Part shown: one piece after another, positions 10,515 through 20,100 of the stretch
Layout of the letters: each line of letters starts with the position of its first letter
How positions within the stretch are numbered: position 1 is the stretch's first letter
NCBI RefSeq assembly: GCF_009833965.1
Contig: NZ_CP047165.1
Span: 1,798,001 to 1,862,000, forward strand
Source of the DNA: Pelistega ratti
Lineage (GTDB): Bacteria > Pseudomonadota > Gammaproteobacteria > Burkholderiales > Burkholderiaceae_B
Direction of reading: 5' to 3'
Length of the DNA stretch: 64,000 nucleotides
Translations under genes and position numbers: made by a program
Notes under the pieces: model-generated
The model's database searches: none
Seen by the model: only the letters and a program-made list of their open reading frames with translations
What the model was told of the DNA's origin: nothing

Positions 10515-11471
10515 TTATTCCCCACTCAATATAGCCACCCCATGTGCACCATAGGTTTTCGCTTGGGCGAGTGTTTGGCTTGTTTGTCCGCCGATAGCAA
10601 AAACAGGTCGCCCAGCTTCTATTGCTAATGCACTAAACTGTTCCCAGCCCAGAGGTGCTTGATTAGGGTGAGAGGCGGTTGCTCCAACATGACCTAGTAT
10701 AATAAAATCTGCTTTTAATTGATGAGCATATAAAATATCGGCTAAGGTGTGGCAAGAAATCCCTAATAATTTATCTTCAGGGATAGGGCGTTCATCTAAT
10801 TGAACAGCATCTTCTGCGCGTAATTGTACCCCATCTGCCAATGCCCACCAAGATCTAGGATGACGACTATTTATTAATAGCTTTACACCATGCTCATGGC
10901 ATTTTTGTCGTGTTTTTTCAAAAAGATGGTGTAAAGAACTTGAACCAATCCCATCTGTCCAGAGAGGTTCTCTGAATTGAAAAAGTTGAATGCCTGAGGC
11001 AATAAGACGGTTGAGTTTTTCCCAATAAACAGCTTCATTTTCTACTTGCTGAAAATGTGTAATAGCATAGCGATCAGGAAGTTGTAGCCATTTTAAAGGA
11101 GTGAGTGAGGCAGGTAATAAATCACCTAGCTCATGTGCTTGTTGTGGTGTTGTCCATGCAAATGCTTGTTTTTCTAAGCCTTTAATATCCCCTTGCCAAG
11201 CATATGTCTTACGAAAATGCAGTTCAACAATAGTGGTAGGATACTCATAAACAAAACTCACCCAAGGATAAGATTGATCAATACTAATCCCTAACTCTTC
11301 TTTTAACTCACGGGCGAGTGCTTGATGTATGCTTTCGTCTTTTTCAATCTTTCCACCGGGAAATTCCCACCAACCTGCCCAAGGTTTGCCTTCTGGCCGT
11401 TGAGCGAGTAAAACTTGCTTTCCTTTTAAAATAACGCCAACAGCAACACGAAGATAAGGTTTATTTGACAT
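10515..11471 (-). CDS. Nudix hydrolase fused to a thiamine-phosphate-synthase-like domain (MutT-type)
   Basis: 318 residues with two domains. Residues 1-130 are a MutT-like Nudix hydrolase with a perfect Nudix box (G40, E46, R54-E55, E58-E59, G61), expected to hydrolyse oxidised dGTP or related nucleotides. Residues about 140-318 are a TIM-barrel ThiE/TenI-like domain ('FQFREP', 'LLINSRHPRSWWALADGVQLR', 'ILGHVGATASHP', 'VFAIGGQ'), whose role in these fusions is unclear. Convergent with cysE; the downstream neighbour on the same strand is a DUF815 ATPase gene, a pairing I recall from other betaproteobacteria near zapD/yacG. Confidence 0.85.
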   Translation of the reverse strand: MSNKPYLRVAVGVILKGKQVLLAQRPEGKPWAGWWEFPGGKIEKDESIHQALARELKEELGISIDQSYPWVSFVYEYPTTIVELHFRKTYAWQGDIKGLEKQAFAWTTPQQAHELGDLLPASLTPLKWLQLPDRYAITHFQQVENEAVYWEKLNRLIASGIQLFQFREPLWTDGIGSSSLHHLFEKTRQKCHEHGVKLLINSRHPRSWWALADGVQLRAEDAVQLDERPIPEDKLLGISCHTLADILYAHQLKADFIILGHVGATASHPNQAPLGWEQFSALAIEAGRPVFAIGGQTSQTLAQAKTYGAHGVAILSGE

Positions 11472-11508
11472 AAATAGATATTCCTTTAAATAATCATTAT
11501 GCTTTACT

Positions 11509-12378
11509 TTAGTCTATATGTCGGGCTGTCCAATCACTGGCAAAATGACGAGCAACCCGACCAGATCGAGAACCACGCTGAATCGCCCATTGTAAAGCTT
11601 CCGTATGGCTTTCTTCAATATATTCTTGAGGACAACCTAAGGTATTTAACCAATAATCAACAATGGCTAGATAATCCTCTTGTTTAAAAGGATAGAATGC
11701 TAACCATAGACCAAAGCGTTCGGATAAAGAAATTTTTTCCTCAATGGCTTCCCCTGGGTGTATTTCCCCATCTGCTTGATGATGTGTAGAAAGATTTTCA
11801 CGCATATACTCTGGCATTAAATGACGGCGATTAGAGGTAGCATAAATCAATACGTTTTCACTGCGTGTAGCAATAGAGCCATCTAATGCTGATTTTAGGG
11901 CTTTATAACTGACTTCTCCTTCATCAAAAGAAAGGTCATCACAAAAGATAATAAAGCGTTCAGGACGATGACTGATTAAATCAATAATATCACTTAAATC
12001 ACCCAAATCTGATTTATCCACTTCAATAAGACGAAGCCCTGCGGATGCATATTTGGTGAGCATTGCTTTGACCAGAGAGCTTTTACCTGTACCTCTTGCA
12101 CCTGTCATTAGGATATTATTAGCTGGTTTGCCTTGTAGAAAAAAGCGTGTATTGGTGTCAATGGCTTGCTTTTGTTGAGTAATATGTAGCAGGTTATCCT
12201 CTTTAATCGTATCAATGACTTTGATAGCCTCTAGCCATGCTGTTCCTCCCTTTTTTCGCCAACGAAAGGCTTTAGCATTCCAGTCTATTGCTTGGGGTGC
12301 AGGAGGAAGCCACGCCTCAAGTTGTGCTAAAACACCAATCGCTTTTTGTATCAGTTGTTGTATTTCTTCTTGTTGCAT
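11509..12378 (-). CDS. DUF815-family P-loop ATPase
   Basis: AAA+-like ATPase with Walker A 'GARGTGKSS', Walker B-like 'RFIIFCDDLSF' and a sensor-like 'IYATSNRRHL'. Matches the widespread uncharacterised DUF815 family. I prefer the ATG at 12378 (289 residues): it has GAAGGA eight bases upstream, whereas the longer frame would start at a TTG at 12396 with no ribosome-binding site. The next gene on the same strand, the Nudix fusion, starts 38 bases after this stop, so they may form an operon. Cytosolic; substrate unknown. Confidence 0.8.
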   Translation of the reverse strand: MQQEEIQQLIQKAIGVLAQLEAWLPPAPQAIDWNAKAFRWRKKGGTAWLEAIKVIDTIKEDNLLHITQQKQAIDTNTRFFLQGKPANNILMTGARGTGKSSLVKAMLTKYASAGLRLIEVDKSDLGDLSDIIDLISHRPERFIIFCDDLSFDEGEVSYKALKSALDGSIATRSENVLIYATSNRRHLMPEYMRENLSTHHQADGEIHPGEAIEEKISLSERFGLWLAFYPFKQEDYLAIVDYWLNTLGCPQEYIEESHTEALQWAIQRGSRSGRVARHFASDWTARHID

Positions 12379-12500
12379 ATAAAATCCTTCTGTCAAATGA
12401 TTTACCTTACTTTTATAGTAATGTTAATCCCTATTTTGTTTCATCTGTAAAATGCATATAGTAGAATATACAAATATTTTATTTTTATCATAGGTTTGCC

Positions 12501-13466
12501 GTGAATATTCAAGAAATTATTAGCCCTATTGCTGAGGATATGCAAAAAGTCGATACGGTAATTCGTAATCGCCTAAATTCTGAAGTCGTGATGATTCGTA
12601 CGATTGGAGAATATATTATTAGTGCTGGGGGTAAGCGTATGCGTCCAGCAATGGTGCTAATGGTTGCTAATGCGTTAGGCTACAAAGGTGATTTGCATCA
12701 TATCTTAGCAGCGGTTATTGAGTTTATCCATACTTCCACGCTTTTGCATGATGATGTGGTGGATGAGTCTGATATGCGGCGAGGAAGAGAAACGGCTAAT
12801 GCTGTTTTTGGGAATGCAGCGAGTGTATTAGTGGGGGACTATCTCTATTCACGCTCTTTTGAAATGATGGTTGAAGTTGATTCTATGCGTGTGATGCAGA
12901 TTATATCGGGAGCAACAACTGTTATTGCAGAGGGTGAGGTATTACAGTTATTGAATATTCATGACCCTGATGTGTCGGTTGAACGCTATTTGCAAGTCGT
13001 ACGGTATAAAACAGCTAAATTATTTGAAGCCGCGACACAGGTAGCCGCGGTGATTGCTGGTGCTAGTGCTGAAGTAGAGCAAGCGGCAGCAGCTTATGGT
13101 CGCCATGTGGGAACAGCTTTTCAGTTGATTGATGATGTGTTAGATTATTCAGGTTCAGCCGATGCTTTGGGTAAAAATGTGGGTGATGACCTTAGAGAAG
13201 GTAAACCTACTTTACCCTTAATTCGTGTTATGGAAGTGGGTACACCAGAACAACAAGCGATGATTAAAAAGGCGATTGAAACAGGCGAGGCTGATTTTGA
13301 AGCGGTAGTTGCTGCTATCCAAGCAACAGATGCACTAGATTATACGCGTCAGATGGCGATTCAGGAAGCAGAAATTGCTATGCAAGCATTAGCCCATTTC
13401 CCTGATTCTGTTTTTAAACAATCATTGCGAGATTTCTGTCAATTCTCTGTAGAACGTGATAGATAA
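12501..13466 (+). CDS. ispB: Octaprenyl (polyprenyl) diphosphate synthase
   Basis: 321 residues, same length as E. coli IspB (323). The first Asp-rich motif is at about D84-D85-x-x-D88 within 'LLHDDVVDESDMRRG', and the second is 'QLIDDVLDYSG' near residue 210. These bind Mg-diphosphate in all-trans prenyl transferases. The enzyme builds the ubiquinone side chain from FPP and IPP. Start is GTG at 12501. It is divergent from the DUF815 gene and ends in a strong hairpin shared with the convergent pdxH. Confidence 0.9.
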   Translation: MNIQEIISPIAEDMQKVDTVIRNRLNSEVVMIRTIGEYIISAGGKRMRPAMVLMVANALGYKGDLHHILAAVIEFIHTSTLLHDDVVDESDMRRGRETANAVFGNAASVLVGDYLYSRSFEMMVEVDSMRVMQIISGATTVIAEGEVLQLLNIHDPDVSVERYLQVVRYKTAKLFEAATQVAAVIAGASAEVEQAAAAYGRHVGTAFQLIDDVLDYSGSADALGKNVGDDLREGKPTLPLIRVMEVGTPEQQAMIKKAIETGEADFEAVVAAIQATDALDYTRQMAIQEAEIAMQALAHFPDSVFKQSLRDFCQFSVERDR

Positions 13467-13540
13467 TAGATACAATTGACATACACAGATTATTTGTTTA
13501 AATAGTAAGTATTGTAAATATTAGGTGCTTTGAAGGATAA

Positions 13541-13573
13541 AAGGTCTTACTTTTGCGTAAGACCTTTTTTATT
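13541..13573. terminator. Rho-independent terminator between ispB and pdxH
   Basis: A perfect 10-bp stem, AAGGTCTTAC (13541-13550) with GTAAGACCTT (13557-13566), six-base loop, followed by a T tract on the + strand and preceded by A residues, so it can serve both convergent genes. Confidence 0.85.
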
Positions 13574-13595
13574 AGGTAGAAACAGTATTAATCTA

Positions 13596-14228
13596 TTAAG
13601 GTGATAAACGTACAAGATGCCATTCACCATTCGATTGGCGGATAAATTTAAGACGATCATGAAGACGAGAAGGGCGACCTTGCCAGAACTCAATACTTTC
13701 AGGTACAACACGATAGCCTCCCCAATTATCGGGTTTGGGAACATCTTGAGCAAATTGTTTTTCATATTGTTGGTAGCGTGTTTCTAATTCTTCTCGGCTT
13801 ATTTCTTGGCTTTGTTTTGATGCCCATGCCCCAATTTGTGATCCTAAGGGTCTTGACTTGAAGTAAGCGGTAGATTCCGATTCAGAAATCTTTTCTGCAC
13901 GTCCAATAATATGTACTTGACGTTGTTGAACCATCCAAAAAAACAATAAACTCACATAAGGGTTTTGAGCAATATTCTGTCCCTTGGCAGACTCATAGTT
14001 TGTAAAAAAAACAAATCCGTTTTCATCAAAGTCTTTTAATAGGCAAATACGAGAGCTTGGTTTCCCTTGCGTATTCACAGTAGAAACAGTCATTGCATTT
14101 GGCTCTAATCCACCCTCTTTGGCGGCTTGGTCAAACCAGCGTTGAAATTGCACAAAGGGATTGGGATCAATACTGGTCTCTAATAGAATATCTTTGTCAT
14201 AATTTTGACGTAAATCAGCAATGGACAT
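13596..14228 (-). CDS. pdxH: Pyridoxamine 5'-phosphate oxidase
   Basis: 210 residues, typical for PdxH. Contains the FMN-binding segment 'SRICLLKDFDENGFVFFTNY' and the C-terminal signature 'IEFWQGRPSRLHDR' ending in 'LVRLSP'. It oxidises PNP and PMP to pyridoxal 5'-phosphate. The vitamin B6 gene pdxA lies about 9 kb away in this window, not linked in an operon. Single gene, convergent with ispB. Confidence 0.93.
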   Translation of the reverse strand: MSIADLRQNYDKDILLETSIDPNPFVQFQRWFDQAAKEGGLEPNAMTVSTVNTQGKPSSRICLLKDFDENGFVFFTNYESAKGQNIAQNPYVSLLFFWMVQQRQVHIIGRAEKISESESTAYFKSRPLGSQIGAWASKQSQEISREELETRYQQYEKQFAQDVPKPDNWGGYRVVPESIEFWQGRPSRLHDRLKFIRQSNGEWHLVRLSP

Positions 14229-14431
14229 AACAAATACCTCTCAAAAATCTAGTAATAAGAGTATAAGCCTAAAAAAGAAAGGATGCTAGTTATTAGCTTA
14301 TTTTATTTTTAATGGGTAGGGAGAAACAATAATTGTTTATATATTAATAAGCATCATAAGAGGTTTTGTTTTATTATAGTAGGGAAATGTTTATATCATA
14401 AAAAGTATTCCTTATTTTTCCAGGATTTATC

Positions 14432-15286
14432 ATGTGTTCAAATAAATTACTGAAAACCCTCTTGATAAGTTTCACTGTATTGCTTATGCCTACTCAACTT
14501 TTTGCTGATACACAAGCAGATATGAAGCAAGCAGAGCAGTATCTTGATCAAGAAAACTATAGTAAAGCATTCACTATTCTTCAACCATTAGCAGAGCAAG
14601 GGAATGTAGAGGCCCAATTTTATGTGGGAACAATATTGTTTATAGGGGCGGGTGTAGAGCCAAATTATGAAGAAGGATTAAAATGGTATAAAGCTGCGGC
14701 GGATAAAGGGAGTGTACCTGCACAAATAAGATTAGGAGAACTATATAAAGGAGGAGTAGGGGTACCTAAAGATTATCAAGAAGCATTAAGATGGTATCGA
14801 GCAGCGGCTAAACAAGGAAATAAATATGCACAATATCAAGTCGGTCTTATGTATGATGAAAGTAAATGGGGTTTTCAAAATTATACGGCAGCAGCGATAT
14901 GGTATAAAGCAGCTGCCGATCAAGGTTATGCTGAGGCTAAACTAAAATTAGCCCGTTTATATGCAAGAGGTAATGGTGTTGAAAAAAATAATGAGGAAGT
15001 ACTTAAATGGGTTAAATCAGCTGCGGAGCAAGGATATACAGAAGCTCAGTTTTTATTAGGGACTGTTTATGAAGATGGTGATATCGTTAAACCTGATTAT
15101 ACAGAAGCGATTAAATGGTTTCAGGCTGCCGCAGAACAAAATCATGCTGAAGCCCAATTGCATTTAGGTATGCTATATAAAGAGGGTAAGGGAACAGAGA
15201 AAAATCTTACTCTTGCTAAAAAATGGATTAATAAGTCTTGTGAAAATGGGCGACAAAAGGCATGTGATATAAAAGATACGCTTTAA
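14432..15286 (+). CDS. Secreted Sel1-like repeat protein
   Basis: 284 residues with a cleavable signal peptide (hydrophobic core 'LLISFTVLLMPTQLFA', cut near residue 25) and then about six tandem Sel1-like repeats of 36-37 residues (for example 'AEAQLHLGMLYKEGKG', 'EALRWYRAAAKQGNKYAQYQ'). Such repeats form alpha-solenoids that bind other proteins; the specific role is unknown. The last repeat contains two Cys ('KSCENGRQKACD') that could form a disulfide in the periplasm. Its own upstream AT-rich leader suggests a separate promoter; it converges with the ChaC-like gene with only a 2-base gap. Confidence 0.8.
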   Translation: MCSNKLLKTLLISFTVLLMPTQLFADTQADMKQAEQYLDQENYSKAFTILQPLAEQGNVEAQFYVGTILFIGAGVEPNYEEGLKWYKAAADKGSVPAQIRLGELYKGGVGVPKDYQEALRWYRAAAKQGNKYAQYQVGLMYDESKWGFQNYTAAAIWYKAAADQGYAEAKLKLARLYARGNGVEKNNEEVLKWVKSAAEQGYTEAQFLLGTVYEDGDIVKPDYTEAIKWFQAAAEQNHAEAQLHLGMLYKEGKGTEKNLTLAKKWINKSCENGRQKACDIKDTL

Positions 15287-15288
15287 TA

Positions 15289-15942
15289 CTATGCCCCTGT
15301 CGCTAGCCTTGCTTTAATTTTTTGGCTAAGCTGAGTAAGCCCCTCATCTTTAATACCTGCTGCGGTTAGTGCTTCGGCAGTTTGGGTAACATATTCATGA
15401 CATGGGCCATAAGTACCACTTGCCGTAAGGGCAATAGCAATCATTTCTTCTTCGCTGAGTTCACCAGTATAAGCACAGCTTTGGGTATCCATGACAAAAA
15501 CAAGTGCTTTAACAATCCCCTCTGGTGTTTGACAGTCTAACCACATAGGAATATAGGATTCTGATGGCATTTCTCGTTTCCATAAGGCACGGAATTGTCC
15601 CACTATATCTTCATTAGGTAGTCTGAATACACGTCCCTCACATATTCCCCCGGATTTAAGCCCGAAGACTAAACCGGGTTGTTCTGGTGTGCCTCTATTA
15701 ATACATGACCATAAACATAATGACCGGCTATAGCCGTGTAAGGTAGCAGGTCTTGCTTCTTCAAAAGCAAATTCTGGTCGCCAAATTAATGAACCATAGC
15801 CAAATATCCAAATATCCTTTTGTTCTTCTAACGCACTAAGTGTATCAAACATGGAGGTTTCTCGCTCTTCTTCTGTCCATGTACGAAAGGTGAGTAAATG
15901 CTTTTGAGCTTTTTGGATAGCGGAGGTTTGATAAGGTGACAC
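15289..15942 (-). CDS. ChaC-like gamma-glutamylcyclotransferase
   Basis: The core 'DIWIFGYGSLIWRPEF' is the substrate-binding signature of the gamma-glutamylcyclotransferase fold; later 'ALWKREM' and 'VFVMD' match ChaC. These enzymes cleave gamma-glutamyl peptides such as glutathione to 5-oxoproline. The open frame extends to a TTG at 16014, but that would overlap the divergent tcdA start. I prefer GTG at 15942 (217 residues), which keeps the 'WTEEERE' segment that corresponds to 'WSAEQRA' in E. coli ChaC; ATG 15852 would remove it. Start is uncertain. Confidence 0.78.
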   Translation of the reverse strand: MSPYQTSAIQKAQKHLLTFRTWTEEERETSMFDTLSALEEQKDIWIFGYGSLIWRPEFAFEEARPATLHGYSRSLCLWSCINRGTPEQPGLVFGLKSGGICEGRVFRLPNEDIVGQFRALWKREMPSESYIPMWLDCQTPEGIVKALVFVMDTQSCAYTGELSEEEMIAIALTASGTYGPCHEYVTQTAEALTAAGIKDEGLTQLSQKIKARLATGA

Positions 15943-15998
15943 GATAATTTTCAAAATAAAGCTGATACAATAAGGGCATATTATAGTCAATTCTGTAG

Positions 15999-16805
15999 AT
16001 GATGGAAAATACAAAAGAATTAATCGCCCGCCGCTTTAGTAGTTTAGAAAGATTATATGGTGAAAAAGCAACAAAACAACTTGCTCAATCGCATATTTTT
16101 ATTGCAGGTATTGGCGGGGTTGGATCATGGGTGGCAGAAGCCTTGGCTCGATCTGGTGTGGGTACATTAACATTAGTGGATTTGGATCATATCGCTGAAT
16201 CAAATATTAATCGTCAGGTACATGCTTTGGGTAGTACGATAGGTAAGGCAAAGATTGAAGCGATGAAGGAACGTATTCTGGATATTAATCCATTCTGTAC
16301 GGTAAATATTATTGATGATTTTGTAGAAGAAGATAATATTGGTTTATATTTAAATCAATATAAGCCTGATATGGTCTTAGATTGTACGGATCAGGTTAAG
16401 GCAAAGGTAGCGATGTTATTGGCGGCTAAAGAAGTGAATATTCCCTTTTTAATGTGCGGTGGTGCAGGGGGAAAGATGGATGTGTTTAGTCTGCGTTATA
16501 CCGATTTGGCTTTTGTAAAAAATGATCAGTTATTAGGGCGTATTCGTCAGATTTTACGAAAAGACTATCAGTATCCTAAAGGATCGGATCAAAAGGGACG
16601 TGCTTTGAAGAAACCGCCTAAGATGGGGGTGTCTTGTATTTGGTATGATCAGGTGGCTCAGCTTCCTACCTTGTGGGCTAGTCCTGATAAAGCACCGCAA
16701 GGGCTATCATGTGCAGGGTATGGGTCAAGTGTGACGATTACGGCAAGTATGGGATTAGCGGCAGCTAATTTGGCAATAGAGGCTTTATTGCAAAAAGTAG
16801 CGTAA
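15999..16805 (+). CDS. tcdA: tRNA threonylcarbamoyladenosine dehydratase (TcdA/CsdL)
   Basis: 268 residues of the E1-like ThiF/MoeB superfamily. N-terminal 'RRFSSLERLYGEKA' then the ATP-binding glycine loop 'IAGIGGVGSWVAEALARSGV' and 'LVDLDHIAESNINRQ'. The C-terminal 'GVSCIWYDQV' and 'GSSVTITASMGLAAA' fit TcdA rather than ThiF. It cyclises t6A37 in tRNA to ct6A using ATP. Two start ATGs (15999, 16002) are adjacent. Divergent from the ChaC-like gene; followed by repeat sequences, not by another gene in operon. Confidence 0.88.
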   Translation: MMENTKELIARRFSSLERLYGEKATKQLAQSHIFIAGIGGVGSWVAEALARSGVGTLTLVDLDHIAESNINRQVHALGSTIGKAKIEAMKERILDINPFCTVNIIDDFVEEDNIGLYLNQYKPDMVLDCTDQVKAKVAMLLAAKEVNIPFLMCGGAGGKMDVFSLRYTDLAFVKNDQLLGRIRQILRKDYQYPKGSDQKGRALKKPPKMGVSCIWYDQVAQLPTLWASPDKAPQGLSCAGYGSSVTITASMGLAAANLAIEALLQKVA

Positions 16806-16853
16806 GCATTGTTGAGTTAGGTGTTTATTTTTTAGCAATAAAACGGTATTTAT

Positions 16854-16938
16854 AAAAGCACTGCAAATAATGTTGAGTCGCAGTTGCTCGCTATGCTCGC
16901 AAAACTCGCTTTGTCATTCATTATTTTTCCGTGCTTTT
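16854..16938. repeat. Dispersed intergenic repeat, copy 1
   Basis: About 85 bp bounded by AAAAGCAC and its reverse complement GTGCTTTT, with an inner complementary pair AAATAATG/CATTATTT. The centre carries three CTCGC words ('CTCGCTATGCTCGC' then 'AACTCGC'). A second copy lies 154 bp downstream and a diverged one at 59505. Confidence 0.8.
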
Positions 16939-17007
16939 GATGTAATTTATTTTTACTTGATAAAAATAGGATTAGAAGCTTATTTTTAGCAATAAAACGG
17001 TATTTAT

Positions 17008-17092
17008 AAAAGCACTGCAAACAATGTTGAGTCGCAGTTGTTCGCTATGCTCGCAAAACTCGCTTTGTCAATCATTATTTCTCCATGCTTTT
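17008..17092. repeat. Dispersed intergenic repeat, copy 2
   Basis: Near-identical to copy 1, offset 154 bp; homology also covers the preceding 20 or so bases ('TTTTTAGCAATAAAACGG'). The right end carries a G-to-A change (ATGCTTTT). Confidence 0.8.
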
Positions 17093-17113
17093 GGTAAAGT
17101 TTATTTTTCCTTA

Positions 17114-17159
17114 TTATAAAAAATTATCGCTTATTACCAAGGATGATAATAAGCGATAA
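17114..17159 (-). terminator. Terminator of uvrA
   Basis: Perfect 13-bp stem TTATCGCTTATTA (17124-17136) / TAATAAGCGATAA (17147-17159), followed on the minus strand by six T. It lies just downstream of the uvrA stop. Confidence 0.8.
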
Positions 17160-17171
17160 ATATGAGGCAAA

Positions 17172-20100
17172 TTATGCCTTATCTTTTTTCGCTTTTCTTG
17201 CTGGTTTCTTTGTAGTAGTTACTTGATGACTATTCTGCATAAACTCAGCTAAAACAGCCCCTGTATGGGAGTGTTTTTTCTGTTTAATTAGTGTTTCTGG
17301 GCTACCACTAGCAACTAATTGTCCACCACCAGTGCCGCCTTCTGGTCCCATATCAAGAATCCAATCTGCTTCTGCCATAATATCAAGGTTATGTTCAATA
17401 ACAACAACGGTATTGCCGGTATCCACAAGGCGGTGAAGAACATGGATGAGTTTCTCTACGTCTGCCATTGATAAACCCACTGTTGGTTCGTCTAAAACAT
17501 AGAGGGTATGAGGCTGACGAGAGGCTCGTCCTGTTTTTATCACACCTGTATCTAAACGTGCTTTTACAAGTTCTGAAACGAGTTTAATACGCTGTGCTTC
17601 ACCTCCTGATAGGGTAGGAGAGGCTTGTCCTAGGGTGAGATAACCTAAGCCAACATCTTGCATGAGTTGTAATGGGCGTAATACTTTAGGATGGGCTGCA
17701 AAATAAGGGATAGCATCATCAATTTCCATACGAAGCACTTCGCCCACTGTTTTTTCACGAAGACGTACATTTAGGGTGTCGGGGTTAAAGCGATTGCCAT
17801 GGCAGGCTTCACATGGTACTTTAATATCAGGTAAGAAACTCATTTCTACCGTCCGCATACCTTGTCCTTCACAAACAGGGCATCGACCAGCCCCTGTGTT
17901 AAATGAAAAACGAGAGGCTGTCCATCCGCGGATTTTGGCTTCTTGTGTTTGTGCAAACTGTTGACGAACATCATCCCAAAAACCAATATAGGTAGCAGGG
18001 CAAGAGCGAGGTGTTTTTCCAATCGGGGTTTGATCGACCTCTAATACTCGGTCAATCTGTTCCCATCCGACTATTTTTTGACAACCAGTCCATGATGGTT
18101 TGTCTTTACTACCCACAACTTGTTTAAGGTTATGGAGCAGAACATCTCTTGCTAAGCTAGACTTACCAGACCCAGAAACCCCTGTAATGACACTGAGTTT
18201 CCCTAAAGGAATCTGTGCATCCACTTGTTGTAAATTATGTAAATTAGCCCCTTTAATTTGAATCCATGCTTGATCATCCGTTATTTCCCGTCTTGGTTTA
18301 ATGGGGTGTTGAATAGGGTGTGCTAAGAATTTACCCGTGAGTGATTGAGGATTATTAATAATATCTTCATAACTTCCTTGAGCAACAACCGTCCCACCTC
18401 TGACACCAGCACCGGGGCCTATATCAATAATATGCTCTGCCTTACGGATAGTATCTTCATCATGTTCAACCACCACTAAGGTATTACCGTTACCTTCTAG
18501 TTTGCTAAGTGCTTCTAAGAGAATACGATTATCCCTAGGGTGTAAACCAATAGTAGGTTCATCTAGAATATAGCAAACCCCTTGTAAATTAGAACCCAGT
18601 TGAGCGGCAAGGCGAATACGCTGAGCCTCTCCTCCCGATAAGGTGGGTGATGAACGGTCTAGTGTTAAGTAATTTAACCCTACAGATTGCATAAAACGTA
18701 AACGATTTTTGATTTCTACCAGAATATCCCGAGCAATCTCTGTTTCTCTTTTATCAAGCTGAACATGCATGAAGAAATCTTGAGCCTCTTGTACAGAGAA
18801 TTGGCTAATATCGGTAATGGATTTATCTTGCCAACGAACGGCACGAGCTACAGGATTAAGACGAGTGCCTTGGCATGATACACAAGTACCTAGATATTCT
18901 CCGTTTTCTTCATGTTGTAACCAAGCGTTTTCTTCCCCGGTTTGTTCTGCATCAAATCCTGCAATGGTTAAACCTGTACCAAAACAACTCGTACACCAAC
19001 CATGTTTAGAGTTATAAGAAAATAAACGTGGATCAGGTTCAGGGTAACTGGTATGACAAGAGGGGCAAACACGCTTACTAGAAAAATGCCGTTGTTCGCC
19101 ATAAAGCTCGGTAAAAGAGGCTTTTTTGAGGAGTTGATGTAAGATACTCATTACCCCCTCACCATGTTGTAGGCTAAGAGCTATCCCTTGAATAAGTGTT
19201 TTTTCTTGCTGTGGTGAAACCATTGTATCGAGTACCGGTAATTCAATGGTATGTTCCTTGTACCTATCAAGACGAGGCCAAGGAGATACAGGAATAAACT
19301 CACCATCTACCCGTAAATGTGTGTAGCCTGCTTTTTCAGCCCATTTAGCGAGATCCGTGTAATACCCCTTACGTGCAGTAACCAGTGGTGCAAGTAAAAT
19401 AATACGTTCACTCTTATAGTCATGCATAATATGTGCAAGGATTTGTTCTTTGCTAGAGGGAACAACAGGGACATTACAATTAGGGCAATATTGTGTACCA
19501 AGTTTAACGTAGAGGAGACGTAAAAAATGGTGAATCTCAGTCATTGTTCCAACGGTTGATTTTCGACCGCCACGACTGGTTCTTTGCTCTATCGCTACAG
19601 TAGGTGCAATACCGTAAATGGCATCAACATCCGGTTTACCTGCAGGTTGTACAACGGCTCTTGCATACGCATTAAGTGATTCTAAATAACGGCGTTGTCC
19701 TTCATTAAATAAAATATCAAAGGCTAAGGTAGATTTACCTGAACCTGATACACCCGTAATGACCGTAAATTTCTGATGAGGGATATTCACAGAAATATTT
19801 TTAAGATTATGTTCTCTTGCATTAAGAATTTCTATCTCTTTAGGCTGATTATGCTGTATTTGATAAGAAATTGTTTGATCAGATAAATATGCTTTGGTAT
19901 GAATAACAATCTCTTTTTCGTAATTTTTAAGCGCAACGCCTGTGAGGGATTGAGGATGGTGACTTAAATCAATCGGTGTTCCTTCGGCAACAATCATCCC
20001 ACCGTTTTCACCGCCCTCTGGGCCAAGATCAATAATCCAATCTGCGGCACGAATAACATCAATATTATGCTCAATAATAATAAGAGAATGCCCTGCTTCC

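Noticed and set aside
16806..17171. CRISPR array in the repeat region after tcdA
   Set aside because: Only two long units with a 154-base offset and internal symmetry; no short regular repeats and no cas genes.
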